DNA of 64,000 nt from the NCBI GenBank assembly GCA_947646735.1, contig CANTFK010000901.1, positions 30,326 to 94,325 on the forward strand. Reading direction: 5' to 3'. The notes under the pieces are model-generated. The model was not told the origin of the DNA. It did not search any database and worked only from the letters and a program-made list of their open reading frames with translations. Positions 42,588-53,570 of this stretch are shown piece after piece. The stretch is from Peronospora farinosa (lineage: Eukaryota; Oomycota; Peronosporomycetes; Peronosporales; Peronosporaceae). Each line of letters starts with the position of its first letter. The stretch's first letter is position 1. The translations under genes were made by a program, and so were the position numbers.

Positions 42588-43958
42588 CTACTTCTTGCGT
42601 TTTCGACTGTCTTCGTGGGAACTTTCCTCGCCTCTTGTTGCAGCTGCAACTTCGGCTTTCGCTTTCACAAATAACTCCACTTCGTTTCGAAAAGCCTTTC
42701 TCTCCTTTCGCTGGGCATGAAGAATCGTCTTTGAGCAGCCGTAGGCAGCTTGCGATAAATTAAATCTGGACAAGTATAAATGCTGCAATGCCAAGTCTTC
42801 CGAGAGCGGCGAGCACACCTCACTCTTTAAAATCGTAAGCACCTGTCCAGTCGATGCACAAATCTGAATGGAATCGGACAAAAAGTACTGCAGGACAATT
42901 CCGCGCTGGTGTCCCATTGGCTTCGCATCTGATCGATATGTCTTCACAATGTTTCCTACCGCAAACTTCAGCGTATCGACGAGGTCTCGAAATTGCATAA
43001 ACGTCTGGCTTTTTAATTTGGCGGCAAGGGGTGACCACATGTGTCGTGGTCGCACCGCAGGGTCTTCGTGTGACTTCCACGGAACGATAGTGGCATCCAC
43101 ACAACTTACAATGGGCGCTGGCCTAATAAATTCTGGGATGTTAGCTTGATAACTGGCACCAACATTAGGCTTGGGACGGCCCAATCCATTTCGAATGGCT
43201 TCATTTTCGACAACTTCCAGCGCCTTTTTAATGTTGCTTCGGTTCGGATAGTACTTGTAACGGCATACATAATACATTTTTCCTTTCTCACGAAATCCAC
43301 GCTTGATTTCGTCTCGTATTTCTATATATTCATGAGGAGACACAACCTGGCATATTTCGATCACAGCCTCGATCGAATTCCGGTCCTTATGCGGTGACAA
43401 AAACACCTCGTTTTCCAGGACACCACCCTTGATTAAGGCCTTCACTTCCTCCTTCACATCATACGGCTTATAGTACCACTGGGCCATGAAACTGGATACG
43501 GCTCGATCATGCCGCTGTGAGGTCTGTATTGAGCTTACGAGCGCGACGTAGGGATCATCAGGGTCTCCTGAATCCATCATCACGCAGTCTCCAACTTGAA
43601 CGTGAACATAGTCTCCAAGAGAGTCAATGTCGCCCGAACACTCCTCCTTCCCTTTCAGCGCTGTGGCCTTGTTATTAGCTTTCATGTCTTGGCTGGAATT
43701 TAACGCAGAGTTTGACTTTGGATTTGCTTGGCTTGCACCACGAATATTGGGACCCTCGCTCTCCGAGTCCGACGCGGCTGCTAGCTGCTTATACTGCGCA
43801 CGCGTCACCCTCTTCTCAAAGAATTCCTCATCAGAACTAGTTGTGACTACGGTCTTCGATACTTTAATATCTACATCAGCCAAGCTTGGCTGCTGGTCAG
43901 CTACGGACTTATCCGAGCTGTCCGTGTGCTTATTCCTTCCGATCGTAGCGCTTTCCAT
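42588..43958 (-). CDS. BAH-domain protein
   Basis: An intronless frame of 456 residues. Residues about 1-115 are polar, acidic and low complexity. Residues about 118-231 form a bromo-adjacent homology (BAH) domain: VHVQVGDCVMMDSGD, VALVSSI, AQWYYKPYDV, ENEVFLSPHKD, IEAVIEICQVVS. BAH domains read histone tails or nucleosomes in chromatin regulators such as ORC1, DNMT1 and SIR3. About 235-400 has no recognised domain. The C-terminus is charged and ends KKRKK-like (RKRKK), a probable nuclear signal. The gene converges with the peptidase gene, with only 73 bases between the two stop codons, so their 3'UTRs probably overlap. The partner and target are unknown. Confidence 0.85.
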   Translation of the reverse strand: MESATIGRNKHTDSSDKSVADQQPSLADVDIKVSKTVVTTSSDEEFFEKRVTRAQYKQLAAASDSESEGPNIRGASQANPKSNSALNSSQDMKANNKATALKGKEECSGDIDSLGDYVHVQVGDCVMMDSGDPDDPYVALVSSIQTSQRHDRAVSSFMAQWYYKPYDVKEEVKALIKGGVLENEVFLSPHKDRNSIEAVIEICQVVSPHEYIEIRDEIKRGFREKGKMYYVCRYKYYPNRSNIKKALEVVENEAIRNGLGRPKPNVGASYQANIPEFIRPAPIVSCVDATIVPWKSHEDPAVRPRHMWSPLAAKLKSQTFMQFRDLVDTLKFAVGNIVKTYRSDAKPMGHQRGIVLQYFLSDSIQICASTGQVLTILKSEVCSPLSEDLALQHLYLSRFNLSQAAYGCSKTILHAQRKERKAFRNEVELFVKAKAEVAAATRGEESSHEDSRKRKK

Positions 43959-44602
43959 TATTTAAACCGCTACCCAATATCTGTGTCGAATTGCTTACAA
44001 AAAGAATCGTGCAGCGGCTGCCTTTTTGCAAGCCCAAGCACTACGCACGGACGATCCCGGGTCAAAGTGCACTCTGCTCTTTGAATCCACGGCAGCCCCT
44101 GGCTGTCGATCGGTGCTTTGTAATGTGCGAACAGATAACAGGGCCAAGGGGGCTATTTTACCCAATCACATGGTACTACTATTTTTGCAAATGTTTTTAT
44201 CGGAAAAAGGAGAGCCTTTTTTACTCCTACCAAATCCTCCCACAAATAATGTTATTTGCGAGTGATTTATTACAAAGCAGTTAATGTGCAGAAAAAGGTC
44301 TGCTTCTAGAACATTCCACACTACCTTGCCAAACGGCTGGTGAGGCAGAGGACAATCTTTGCATGTGGCAGTTATGCTTCTACGAACCATTAAGATATAA
44401 CACATATATGTTGTTTCTAACTTTTACTTGCGCAAAATCTCCGTCTTTTACGACTGCAGATAAACCATCACCTTTCTAGCACAATGTCAATCTGCATTGT
44501 TGTACAAAACAGTGCTTGTTTTATCGGCTAGAAACGTATATGGTTTATTTACACACATAACTTGTCTCTTTGGATTTGCTCAAATGTGGCGCAACCACAG
44601 AA
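43959..44602. other. Spacer upstream of the BAH gene
   Basis: No gene or repeat was recognised. The block should contain the BAH gene promoter near 43960-44050, but no clear initiator was seen. Confidence 0.4.
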
Positions 44603-44941
44603 ATGCCGAACATCTTGACCAAAGTAAGAGGCCGTAAGAGAGCATCCCAATCCATCAATGTAAAAAAAACTGTAAGTGGGCTTAAAAGGGCATGGCCAGT
44701 GCTTCAAACCGAGCTTCAACGTGGTTCTGAGCTATGTTTACTCGTTTTAAAACGATCAGCTAGTGATAATACTAAGCTGGGCAATGTTATTTCTTCATTG
44801 AACTTTCGATATGTGCAGGAAGCTCTTTTAAGTCTGGCCACACGTGGGTATGGATGGGACGGGATAAAAAAAATCGTGACAGGTGGTCCAACAATTTTAG
44901 GTCATAGGCCAGGAAAGGCCAGGAAAATCACTAGGTCCTAG
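44603..44941 (+). CDS. Hypothetical small protein or remnant
   Basis: An open frame of about 112 residues from the ATG at 44603. It is basic, helical in character and rich in Lys and Arg (VRGRKRASQSI, LKRSASDNTK, GYGWDGIKKIVTGGP). I recognise no family. It lies 60 bases before a Gypsy LTR, so it could be a transposon remnant or a small lineage-specific gene. No signal peptide or RXLR motif is present. Confidence 0.3.
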   Translation: MPNILTKVRGRKRASQSINVKKTVSGLKRAWPVLQTELQRGSELCLLVLKRSASDNTKLGNVISSLNFRYVQEALLSLATRGYGWDGIKKIVTGGPTILGHRPGKARKITRS

Positions 44942-45001
44942 ACTTCGAGGGTTGAGTCTTTAGAAAGGAGTCTATCCCCTTTTCATATTAAAGACAGGAC
45001 A

Positions 45002-45317
45002 TGTAACGGGCTGATAGTTACACGAGTCCGTTTAGTATATGATACTTAACGGGCAGGTCTAAAAGGGTACGTGATACCTTACACCCCTCCCCTGCCACTT
45101 GGGTGCGGCACATCAATGTGACCCCCTTCGCAAAGGTGATATCCATAGGATGAATTCACATTCAACGAGGATGACGCCCAGCTGCGACTAGGCATGATGG
45201 TAATGCTCCAAACAGACGTCACCAGCGAGCTTAAATATATTTTAAGCTCGCACGTAAGGATACGATTCTAAAGAGACGCATATCCAATCTTTGCATAATT
45301 AGCCAATCAGTAGTTAA
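45002..45317 (+). repeat. Gypsy-3 5' LTR, first part
   Basis: TGTAACGGGC start typical of oomycete Gypsy LTRs. The 316 bp end with the GTTAA target site (45313-45317). An inverted pair GAGCTTAAATATA / TTTAAGCTC occurs near 45228-45250. The second part is 49796-50185. Confidence 0.65.
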
Positions 45318-45531
45318 TAGAGGTTATTGGAGAGGTTGGCAGTGCTTGATTGTTTTAATGTAAAACGCAAAGTGATTCATTTGGTCCTTAGTTCGCTTAC
45401 ACTACTTTAAGCCTAAGGTTTACCCTCTGGATACACTCTACTTGATCCAAACTTCAACTGCATCCAATCACCGAACTTCAACTGCATCCAATCACAGGAA
45501 TGACGGTAGTATCGCAGTCATATTGTCAACA
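45318..45531 (-). repeat. Copia-T2 3' LTR
   Basis: 214 bp. It lacks about 12 bases (CTGGTCGAGGAG-like) near its 5' end that are present in the 5' LTR, so the two LTRs have diverged by at least one deletion. Confidence 0.9.
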
Positions 45532-45540
45532 CTCCCACTC

Positions 45541-48500
45541 GACTCGACAGCCGATGATGCCATATTGCCAAGTTTGCTTCGGAGCGTACTGAACTGTGGG
45601 CCGGGAAGTGGCTTCGTCATGAGGATCGGCCAGCATGTCAAGTGTTGACACATACTGCAGCACAACTTGGACATCTTCCACCTTCTCGCGTACGAAGTGG
45701 TATCGTATGTCGATGTGCTTGGTGCGCTTGTGAAACTCGGAATTCTTGGCCAACGCTATCGAACCTTGATTGTCCTCGTAGATCTTGACCGCTTCGTCCT
45801 TTGCCATTTCTCCAAGCTCGCATAGGAAGACCTTTAACCAAACTGCCTCTTGAGTAGCTTCCGATAGTGCCATGTACTCAGCTTCCGTTGAAGACAGTGC
45901 CACCGTTCTTTGTTTCTTGCTTCTCCAACTGATACACCCGCCGTTCATCATGAACGCGTAGCCACTTGTACTTCGGCGCGACTCAGTGTCGCCTGCCCAG
46001 TCTGCATCCGAATAGCCTGTAAGAGCATCGCCATCCGCCGTGAACTCGATGCCGTAGGTCTTCGTGCCTTGAATGTACCGAAATACCCGCTTTAGCGCTT
46101 GCCAATGTGTAGGACATGGATCTGCTGCAAATTGGCTGAGGACTCCTACTGCAGCGGCAAAGTCGGGACGCGTGCCAACCATAAGGTACATGAGGCAACC
46201 AACAGCACTTCGGTAGGGCACATTTGCCATTGTGTCGCTGTGATTGCACCCATCCTCGCACATGGACTTCGCCAATTTGAGTCCTGGATCTTGTGGTGTC
46301 TTGACTGGATTGCTGTTGTCCATGCTAAACTTGGTCAAAACGTCCTTGGCGAACTTGGTCTGACGCATCGATACCTTTCTACGCTCTTGATCGATTTCCA
46401 TGCCAAGAAAGAAGTTGAGCTTACCCAAGTTGGTCATCTCAAATTGATCACTCAAGGCGTCCTTTACTGTATTGAGCATCTTGTCACTGCTGCTTGCAAG
46501 TATTAAGTCGTCCACATAGAGTGCGACGAAGATTATGGCTTCACCGTCGCGTTTCGTGTAGATGCAGTGGTCCGATTCACATTTTTTCAAACCAAGCTTC
46601 AGCATGAACTCGTCAATGTTCTTGTTCCACATGCGCGGCGATAGCTTCAGTCCGTACAGCGATCGATTGAGCTTGCACACGAGGTTGGGATTGCTGTCCT
46701 CGACGTAACCTTCAGGATGAATCATGTAAATGTCTTCGTCCAGCTCACCATTGATAAAAGCAGTCTTGACGTCCATCTGGTGCACGGTAAGATCGTACTT
46801 CGCCGCAAGACTTAGCACGATTCAGATTGACGTGAACTTTGCCACAGGCGCGAATGTTTCTTCATAGTCTATACCGAAATTTTGCGAGAATTTTTATGCA
46901 ACCAGGCGTGCCTTGAACCGCTCAATTTGTCCATCCTCGTTTTCTTTGACACGAAACACCCATCTGCAGCCGATTGCTTTGCGACCTTTGGGAAGCTGGA
47001 CAAGATCCCATGTCTTGTTCTTGAGCAGCGAGTTGATATCGGAGTCGCACGCTTCTTCCCATTTCACAGAGTTGATGGATTACATCGCCGACCTGTGCGT
47101 GGTCGGCATTCCTCCCACTGAATCCACAACGAATGCCGCCTCAAATTCTCCTTCAGCAATGGCCGACATGTTCTTGAGACAACGGTTTTGTCGCTTCGAA
47201 CTCGAAATTTCCGTTGCTTGATCGAGAGATTGTGCTCTTGGATGTCTTTTGTCGCCAGGCGCGAAGTCTATCGTTTGGACGTCCTCAACGTCTTCATCTT
47301 CATTCATAGCGTCATCCGTATCTTCATGGTCCGTACTCACTTCCTCGTTGAGATCAGTGACCGCTTGTTCTTGGACAGATCTACCACCGTCGAAGACGTC
47401 TTCCATAAACTGCGCATCACGACTTACGGTGACGCGCCCACTTGATATGTCCTCAAAGCGGTAGGACTTGAGATGCTCCGCGTAGCCCAAAAAACGGCAT
47501 AGTGAAGCCTTGGCATCCAATTTCGAGCGTTTCTCGTGCGGAATATGGACGTACGCATGACATCCAAATACCTTGAGGTTTGTCAGTACAGGCTTCTTCT
47601 TCGTCCCGACCTCATAAGGTGACTTGTCTTCACTTATGGCTCTTGTTGGGCATCGGTTTCGCAGAAACATTGCCGTCGTCACAGCTTCGCCCCAATATTT
47701 CTTGGGTAAATCAGCGTGCTCCAGCATGCAACGAGCACATTCCACGAGCGTCCAGTTCATTATCTCCGCGACCCCATTCAGCTGTGGTGTGTACGGCGGC
47801 GTGTACTTTCGAATAATACCGTGCTTGGTACAAAACTTCGCCATGTCTCCAGCCGTGTACTCGCCGCCGTTGTCAAAAATTAGCGTCTTGACGCGATTAC
47901 CAGTTTGAGTCTCGGAAAGAGCAACAAACTCAGCAAACTTGGTGGTCACTTCGGACTTCTTCTTCATAAGATACACCACGCAGTATCTTGACTTGTCGTC
48001 AATGAACGTGACGAAGTATCGTTTGCCACTGAAAGTCAATCTTGACATAGGTCCACATACGTCGCTGTGAATGACATCCAGAATCTTGGTTGAGCGTTTC
48101 GGTGCTGTCTATTGAAAACGCACGCGTGTTTGCTTACCAAGCGCACATCCATCACAAACATCCCAGTTTTCGACAGACGTTATGTTGATTCCAACACCAA
48201 GTTTCTTCTTCACGATGGTATCAAGTCCATCGTGGCCCACATGACCAAGTCGAAGGTGCCAGAGGTACGACTTGGTGTCCCCATAACATCCCGACGACTT
48301 GGCTGCATTGGCTTCATCTCCCAGAAGTGGCGTCATTTGAAGCTTGAAGAGACCTTTACCCTCACGAGCTCCGATCTTCCACTTCATGCTTTTCGCTTCG
48401 GCAAAACAGCCATCCGTGTCGAATGTTACAGGACCGACGTCCTTAGTAAATCGACCGACCGAGAAAAGGTTGCGAAATAGCTTGGGAATGTGCCACACCT

Positions 48501-49566
48501 TCGTCTGTACATCCTTCTTGATATCTTCATAGACATCATTATGTCACCACATCCAATTGCTTGCACGACACCATCGTCTGCAAGGTGTACGTTAATTGGA
48601 GAGAAGAGCTTGTAGTTTGTCATGAACTTCTTGGAGCACGTCATGAGCTGCGTCGCTCCTGAGTCGACCAGCCACACTTCATCCGCGCTGTCGGCGCTCT
48701 TACTCCAGCCAGCCGAAAACAGATAGTCGCCGTCAATGTCGTTCTAAGTGACGTTGGCGCGATGCGATGGGTAGCGTTCCGTGTTGTCTTGGCCTCGCGA
48801 AGGACACCCCGCGATCCAATGACCCATTTTGCCGCAATTATGGCACGCCCCAGTCTTCTTCACCGGTCGCCCTTTGTTGCGCTTGTTGTCCCTTGTCATA
48901 AACGCTTGGCCATGGGTAGCTCCGTCGACGCTACCACCTTGTTCCTTGCGTTATATGCCCTCATGAAGAAGACTAGACGACACTAGCTCCCACGTCAGCG
49001 TATCAGCTCTCGATTCCAACGCAGTGATGAGGAGCTGGTACGATTCGCTGAGACTTCCAAGCAGCGTGATTACCATGTCGTCAGCACTGACCGGAGCTCC
49101 GACTGCTTCGAGCTGCTTTGCCAGAGTCTTTACTTTGTTGATGTGTTCCATCACATCGTCTCCTTCTTCCATCGTGACTGTGAAGAGACGACGACGACGA
49201 AAGAGCTTATTCGCCAAGCTCTTCTTCTCTAAGTGGTCTTCAAGTCTTGACCATGCATTATGCGCATCACTTGCAGAGCGGACGAGCGGCAGTTGCGAAT
49301 CTTCCATAGCCAAGCAGATAGCTGCCATGGCCTTGCGAGAATTCCTCTTGAACGACGCTTGATCCATCGTGTTCGCCAAGTCACCAATTTTTTCTATCCC
49401 CAGAGACGACCTCCCACAGGTCACGCTTCTCGAGCACCATCTGCATTTTGAACTTCCAGGCGTGGAAGTTGGTCCCATCAAACTTGTTGATGCGGCTCAG
49501 CGACGAGCACTTCATAGCGAACGCGTAGTCGGACGCAGAGGTTGAGGTGGAGGGGCTTGGGCTCAT
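45541..49566 (-). pseudogene. Copia-T2 gag-pol, several frame breaks
   Basis: It starts at the ATG 49566 (MSPSPST). gag lies at 48951-49566 with a frame change near 49390. A broken CCHC knuckle region sits near 48800, the protease LVDSGATQL near 48660, and the integrase at 47080-48498 (HLRLGHVGHDGLD, DVCxGPM region, NGVAE). A TAA stop near 47080 truncates the connector. RT and RNase H (45541-46818) carry MDVKTAFINGEL, YVDDLILA and the RNase H DADWAGD and STEAEYMALSEA motifs, ending with an intact KHIDIRYHFVREKV block. Comparison with Copia-T1 shows independent decay of each copy. Confidence 0.88.
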
Positions 49567-49570
49567 AACC
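49559..49570 (-). other. Copia-T2 primer-binding site overlapping gag start
   Basis: GGTTATGAGCCC is directly adjacent to the LTR (49571) and complements the initiator tRNA-Met anticodon arm. The gag ATG is at 49566. Confidence 0.75.
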
Positions 49571-49795
49571 TAAAGGTTATTGGAGAGGTTGGCAGTGCTT
49601 GATTGTTTTAATGTAAAACGCAAAGTGATTCATTTGGTTCTTAGTTCGCTTACACTACTCTAAGCCTAAGGTTTACCCTCTGGATACACTCTACTTGATC
49701 CAAACTTCAACTGCATCCAATCACGAACTTCAACTGCATCCAATCACAGGAATAACGGTAGTATCGCAGCTGGTCGAGGAGTCATATTGACAACA
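49571..49795 (-). repeat. Copia-T2 5' LTR
   Basis: 225 bp, TGTTGTCAATATG start in minus reading. It is followed on the right by the GTTAA target duplication. Confidence 0.92.
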
Positions 49796-50185
49796 GTTAA
49801 ACTCATATTTAGTCAGACTCTATTTTATATAAGTCAGTTTTAAATTTCCTAATTACTACTTACTGCGCACGAGAAGCTGAATAAGCTTCTGCTTGTCGTA
49901 AGTGAGCCCTTGTCTTAGCCGATTGTTGCGCGGATCGCTAAAAGCGACCGGCAACGACACACATTTTGGTACAGCGCTTCTTAGCGCCAACCAACACCAC
50001 CACCACTGCACGCGGAGGTAAGACGGTATAACCGCTTCCTCACGCTGCTTGAAGGTGTGCGCCCGCCTACACGTGGTAGCACTATTAGTCCTTCCCACGA
50101 CTTTTCTATTTGAGCGTGGGTGTGGATACGGATGTACCTCAACGTAAATTGGGGTGACTTTCCTCACCTCTATTAACATCACAGG
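49796..50185 (+). repeat. Gypsy-3 5' LTR, second part
   Basis: Continuation of the LTR begun at 45002, giving roughly 700 bp in total. It ends near TTAACATCACA. It is followed by AGGTGTCAGAGCAC (about 50186-50199), similar to the TGGTATCAGAGC primer-binding site that pairs with the 3' end of initiator tRNA-Met. Confidence 0.6.
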
Positions 50186-51710
50186 GAGGTGTCAGAGCAC
50201 TTAGTGAAAAAGCCCTAGCCAATCTCGTATATGGTCCCCTTGAGCAACATGCTGCTCAGTTGGAGAAATTCAAGGCGTTTGTGCTCGGACAGCGTAGAAA
50301 CGCGTCCGAGTTAAATAGACAAGCCACGGATGAATTTATCAATAAGACTCAAGATGAGCTTTTGCGTGAGCAATCTCGAAATGGGGCGCTTAGCAGAATT
50401 GTTTAGACCTTCTCTGCCCGATTTTACCAGCCAAGGGTATAGATTCGACCACTGATGAGTCGGGAAATGTGGGAGCGCAGTAGGGGCGGGATGCCCTGCT
50501 GTCGCGGACTCTGAAACTACCCCTTACATTAGAGTGATCGAACAAATGGGTAGCATAGTCCCTGAGGTTTTGAAAGGTCGGACCTTGACCCTTTTGGTCT
50601 ATAGCGCTCGAGTACGAGGCTATGACCAAGTGATGACCCTTTTCGTGGATTCGGGTGCATCACAAAACTTTGTAAGACTCGCGGCTCTGAAAAAGAGTCT
50701 GGCGAGTTATGAGTCGCTTTGCCAGGATGGCAAGCGAGAAGAGGCGATCGTTTGTTTAGCGAACGGCGCGCTCGTAAAACCGGAGGGAGTTCAAGTTGAA
50801 CTCGCTTTAAGCTTTAGAAACTTCTCTTGTAAAGAGAAGTTCACAGTGTTAGGTATGGAGTCCGTATGACCTCATCCCAGGCATGCCTTGGTTGACTAAA
50901 CACCAACTATGGATAGACTGGCGTACACGCACAGTCGCTAGCTCTACGCAAGACACCGGAAAGGATGTGTTCTTGCGAGAATCTTATGCGGCTGATGCTG
51001 TGTCCAACACAGTCGAGGGTGCGATGACGGTATGTCAATCGACACCAGGAACTACCCAGCTCGAAAGGAGTGGTGTAGTTGGAAGTGCAGGCGTAAAGCC
51101 AGGTGCCACATATTCCTACCCAGGTCGAAAAGACTTGTGTAGTGAATGGGGCGATGACAAGTAGTCATGCGTCCAATAGTCCTGCACAGAGCCGAGAGCC
51201 TGTGGCAGTTGATGGTGAGCTGACAGGAAGCCAAGCGCTACAAGAACCGGCACAGAGCCACGAGCCTGGTGCGGGCGGATGGAGTGCGTTGACTAATACA
51301 GCAACGACACCTTCTTCCAGGTTAAAGATCTTAGTGAATCAAGAACGAGCACCAGACGTAACAGACGATCAAGAGCACGTCGAAACAAGTGACTTAAAAA
51401 TCAGTCTAGGTCCAAGAAGACGGAGCCAAGAACGAATTGTTTGAAGTCGACGAAGACAAGATGCCGGAAGCATCCTCAGTTGATGTGCTCCAACTTGTCA
51501 TGGCATCTGCCGAGGAGATAATTTATACTTCGGAGATGACGTGGGATCTGATTGTGGCGAAGCGAAGAATGATTATTTTGCAAAGTGTCATTGCACATTT
51601 TCAGTTAAGTCCAAATTGGGTAAAATGGATGGATCGCGATCCAGCCGAAGTAGTTCTCGAGACGTTACATATGGAATGTTCAACAGTGAATGGTGGTACT
51701 CGCACTTAAC
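50186..51710 (+). pseudogene. Gypsy-3 gag N-terminus and aspartic protease
   Basis: The first stretch (50200-50405) encodes SEKALANLVYGPLEQ and RRNASELNRQATDEF, a helical gag N-terminus, and then stops. The frame at 50534-50868 is a retropepsin-like domain with FVDSGASQNFV at its active site and then, after a frame shift, IPGMPWLTKH. A Pro/Gln/Glu-rich linker (51150-51300) follows, and a last frame at 51437-51709 (SSVDVLQLVMASAEE). There is no RT. Stops and frame shifts make it inactive. Confidence 0.75.
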
Positions 51711-51780
51711 TGTTGAGTTAAGTACGGCCTAGAACTACGCAGCTGCGATCCCAGTATTTTCGAATATAAATCCGCGTGAG

Positions 51781-52178
51781 CGCGATCGCTAAGATGGCGT
51801 ACTAGAAACTTGTATTATGTGGAACACGGTCTGGTGTATACTACATCACTCTGGAAGACTGGAGTGAGGTGGACATGAAATATCATGTAGATGAACCAGT
51901 TTACATTATCCGGTTAGTTGAAAATGACAGTGACAAGCCGTGATCCGGCAAATCGCGATCTGATTCAAACTATTAGTACCGCGATCCGACTCTAAAAATA
52001 GCATCACGATCCGATACTAATAAATGAGTACCGCGATCCGATACTAATTTCGTATTAGATCCCGATCGAGGAAGCGATCCAGATTGCGGCGATATTGGAG
52101 TGGACCACATGACAAGATCTGATTTTTCTGAAAGGGTGACACGTGGCAATCGATCCTGGACTACATATAGACGGATTC
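51781..52178 (+). mobile_element. 3' end of a Gypsy-2-family element (minisatellite and pre-LTR segment)
   Basis: 51950-52070 holds four to five copies of CGCGATCCGATACTAAT-like words. 52106-52170 (GGAGTGGACCACATGACAAG onward) matches 63940-64000, the region just before the 3' LTR of Gypsy-2. This is thus an older 3' end lying left of the LTR at 52179. Confidence 0.75.
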
Positions 52179-52495
52179 TGTAATGGGGCAACCTATTACA
52201 TGAGTAGTTATAGGATTAATACATAATTACATAAGTAGGCATAGGGCAGTATCCGATTAGCGGATACTGCGCGTCATTTTATTATTGGTTTATTATTGGG
52301 GTGCCAACCCAATAATTAGCCAATAATAAATTGACATTCATATTGAGTGGTTCATATGAGCTAGGGAACATATTCGCACTTACTGCGAATTAAAACTAAA
52401 ACAAAATAAAACAGAGTCATATTTACGAGTTCATTAAGAGCGCTTCCTCAACGCCCTTTTAGTGCAAGACGGTAACGGGTCCTTAGCCCGTTACA
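52179..52495 (+). repeat. Gypsy-2 LTR shared between two internal regions
   Basis: 317 bp, TGTAATGGGGCAACC at the start and GCCCGTTACA at the end, so it has TG...CA ends. The last 25 bases form a hairpin (GTAACGGG / CCCGTTAC, 52472-52494). The left neighbour is a 3' internal region and the right neighbour a 5' internal region of the same family. Confidence 0.75.
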
Positions 52496-53570
52496 AATTC
52501 GTAGATTTTTGGTAATTGATTGGTTAATATTAAAGAGAGTTCAATTTACTTTAATAGGAACACGTGTCAGCTTCTTTTCCAAATTATATCGTTTGGCCAC
52601 CCGACGTCAAGAGAACCTCGCCCCCCCGCAAATGTACGCCCTGGATTGTTTGGCAAGGTACGTCAAGGACTCTCAAGACATTCGCGGACTTAAAGGACTA
52701 AGAATTCCAGATACAAGGTCGCGAGACGGCTTAAGTGGTCAGAAGGCAAGAGGATCAAGTATCTACATTTTTGGACAAGGCGATCTCAAGGAAGATCAGG
52801 GCGACTCAAACAGAGCACCCCAAGAACAACTGCGATCTTGTGAGGAATGTCACTCGATCGCCCCCCCCACATATCCCTAACACAAACAAGTTTCATATCG
52901 ACTAAAGTCCACCTAGAAGAGAGCAACTTGCTCGGCCAACGGGTACACAAGGTGATTAAGGCTTTATACACGAAATCGGGGTGCCTCCTCCGCTAGTCGG
53001 TCGTCCGGGCGCCAGTGGAGAGTCGGAATTGCATCAGCAATTTTGCGAATATCACCCACTACAGTGGTGCGCGTGCTCGGATCTTTTGGTGACTCGGGAA
53101 TTCACCGTGAGTCCCTGAGAGAAGATTCTAAGGTCAAAATTGAACCTGGGATTGAAGCGTCAGCGGCAAAGGGGTCACCGCAAACATTTTGAGAAAAATG
53201 ATCCCCAGATAATCAGTGTTTTGGGAGGGGCGCAGATGAAAAGAAAATCAAAGAGGAAGATCGATCACTCGATCTGGAAGAAAAACATCTACCCCCTCCC
53301 CAGGTCCTTTCGAGGACCCCTGCGGATCGCGTTGCAAAACGCGATCCGCTGGATAAAAATCCTACGGTTAAAATCGAAGGAAATTTATCCAAAACCACTC
53401 CGAATTCGAAGAAGAAGAAGAATTCGAAGCCATTTCGAGAGAAGATGAAGGCGCTTGAATCGGATCATGACGATACCGACATGGAGCTGGCGCAGGAGGA
53501 AGACAAGACGGAAGGGTGGCAACTGGATCAGATATAATGGTGTTTTTATTGGAAGGCGCTTAAAGATCTG
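52496..53570 (+). other. Gypsy-2 leader region
   Basis: Between LTR and gag. Short, charged open frames (52509-52880, 53140-53448) contain Arg/Lys-rich stretches but no recognisable domain. Poly-C runs (52620, 52861) and many GATC words occur. It probably includes a degraded gag N-terminus. Confidence 0.45.

Larger units (their letters stand above)
45318..49795 (-). mobile_element. Copia-T2: complete Ty1/Copia element with target-site duplication
   Basis: Both LTRs (45318-45531, 49571-49795), the primer-binding site (49559-49570), a polypurine tract (minus-strand GAGTGGGAG, 45532-45540) and the full gag-pol order are present. The 5-bp target duplication GTTAA flanks it exactly (45313-45317 and 49796-49800), inside a Gypsy-3 LTR. 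Structure is complete but the coding frame is broken. Confidence 0.93.
45002..51780 (+). mobile_element. Gypsy-3: Ty3/Gypsy 5' part, interrupted by Copia-T2
   Basis: The 5' LTR starts TGTAACGGGCTGATAG at 45002. It is split by Copia-T2 (45318-49795) and resumes at 49796. A primer-binding-like sequence and gag follow from about 50186, then protease from 50534. RT, RNase H and integrase are absent; the sequence changes to another Gypsy family before 51930. The right border is approximate. Confidence 0.75.
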
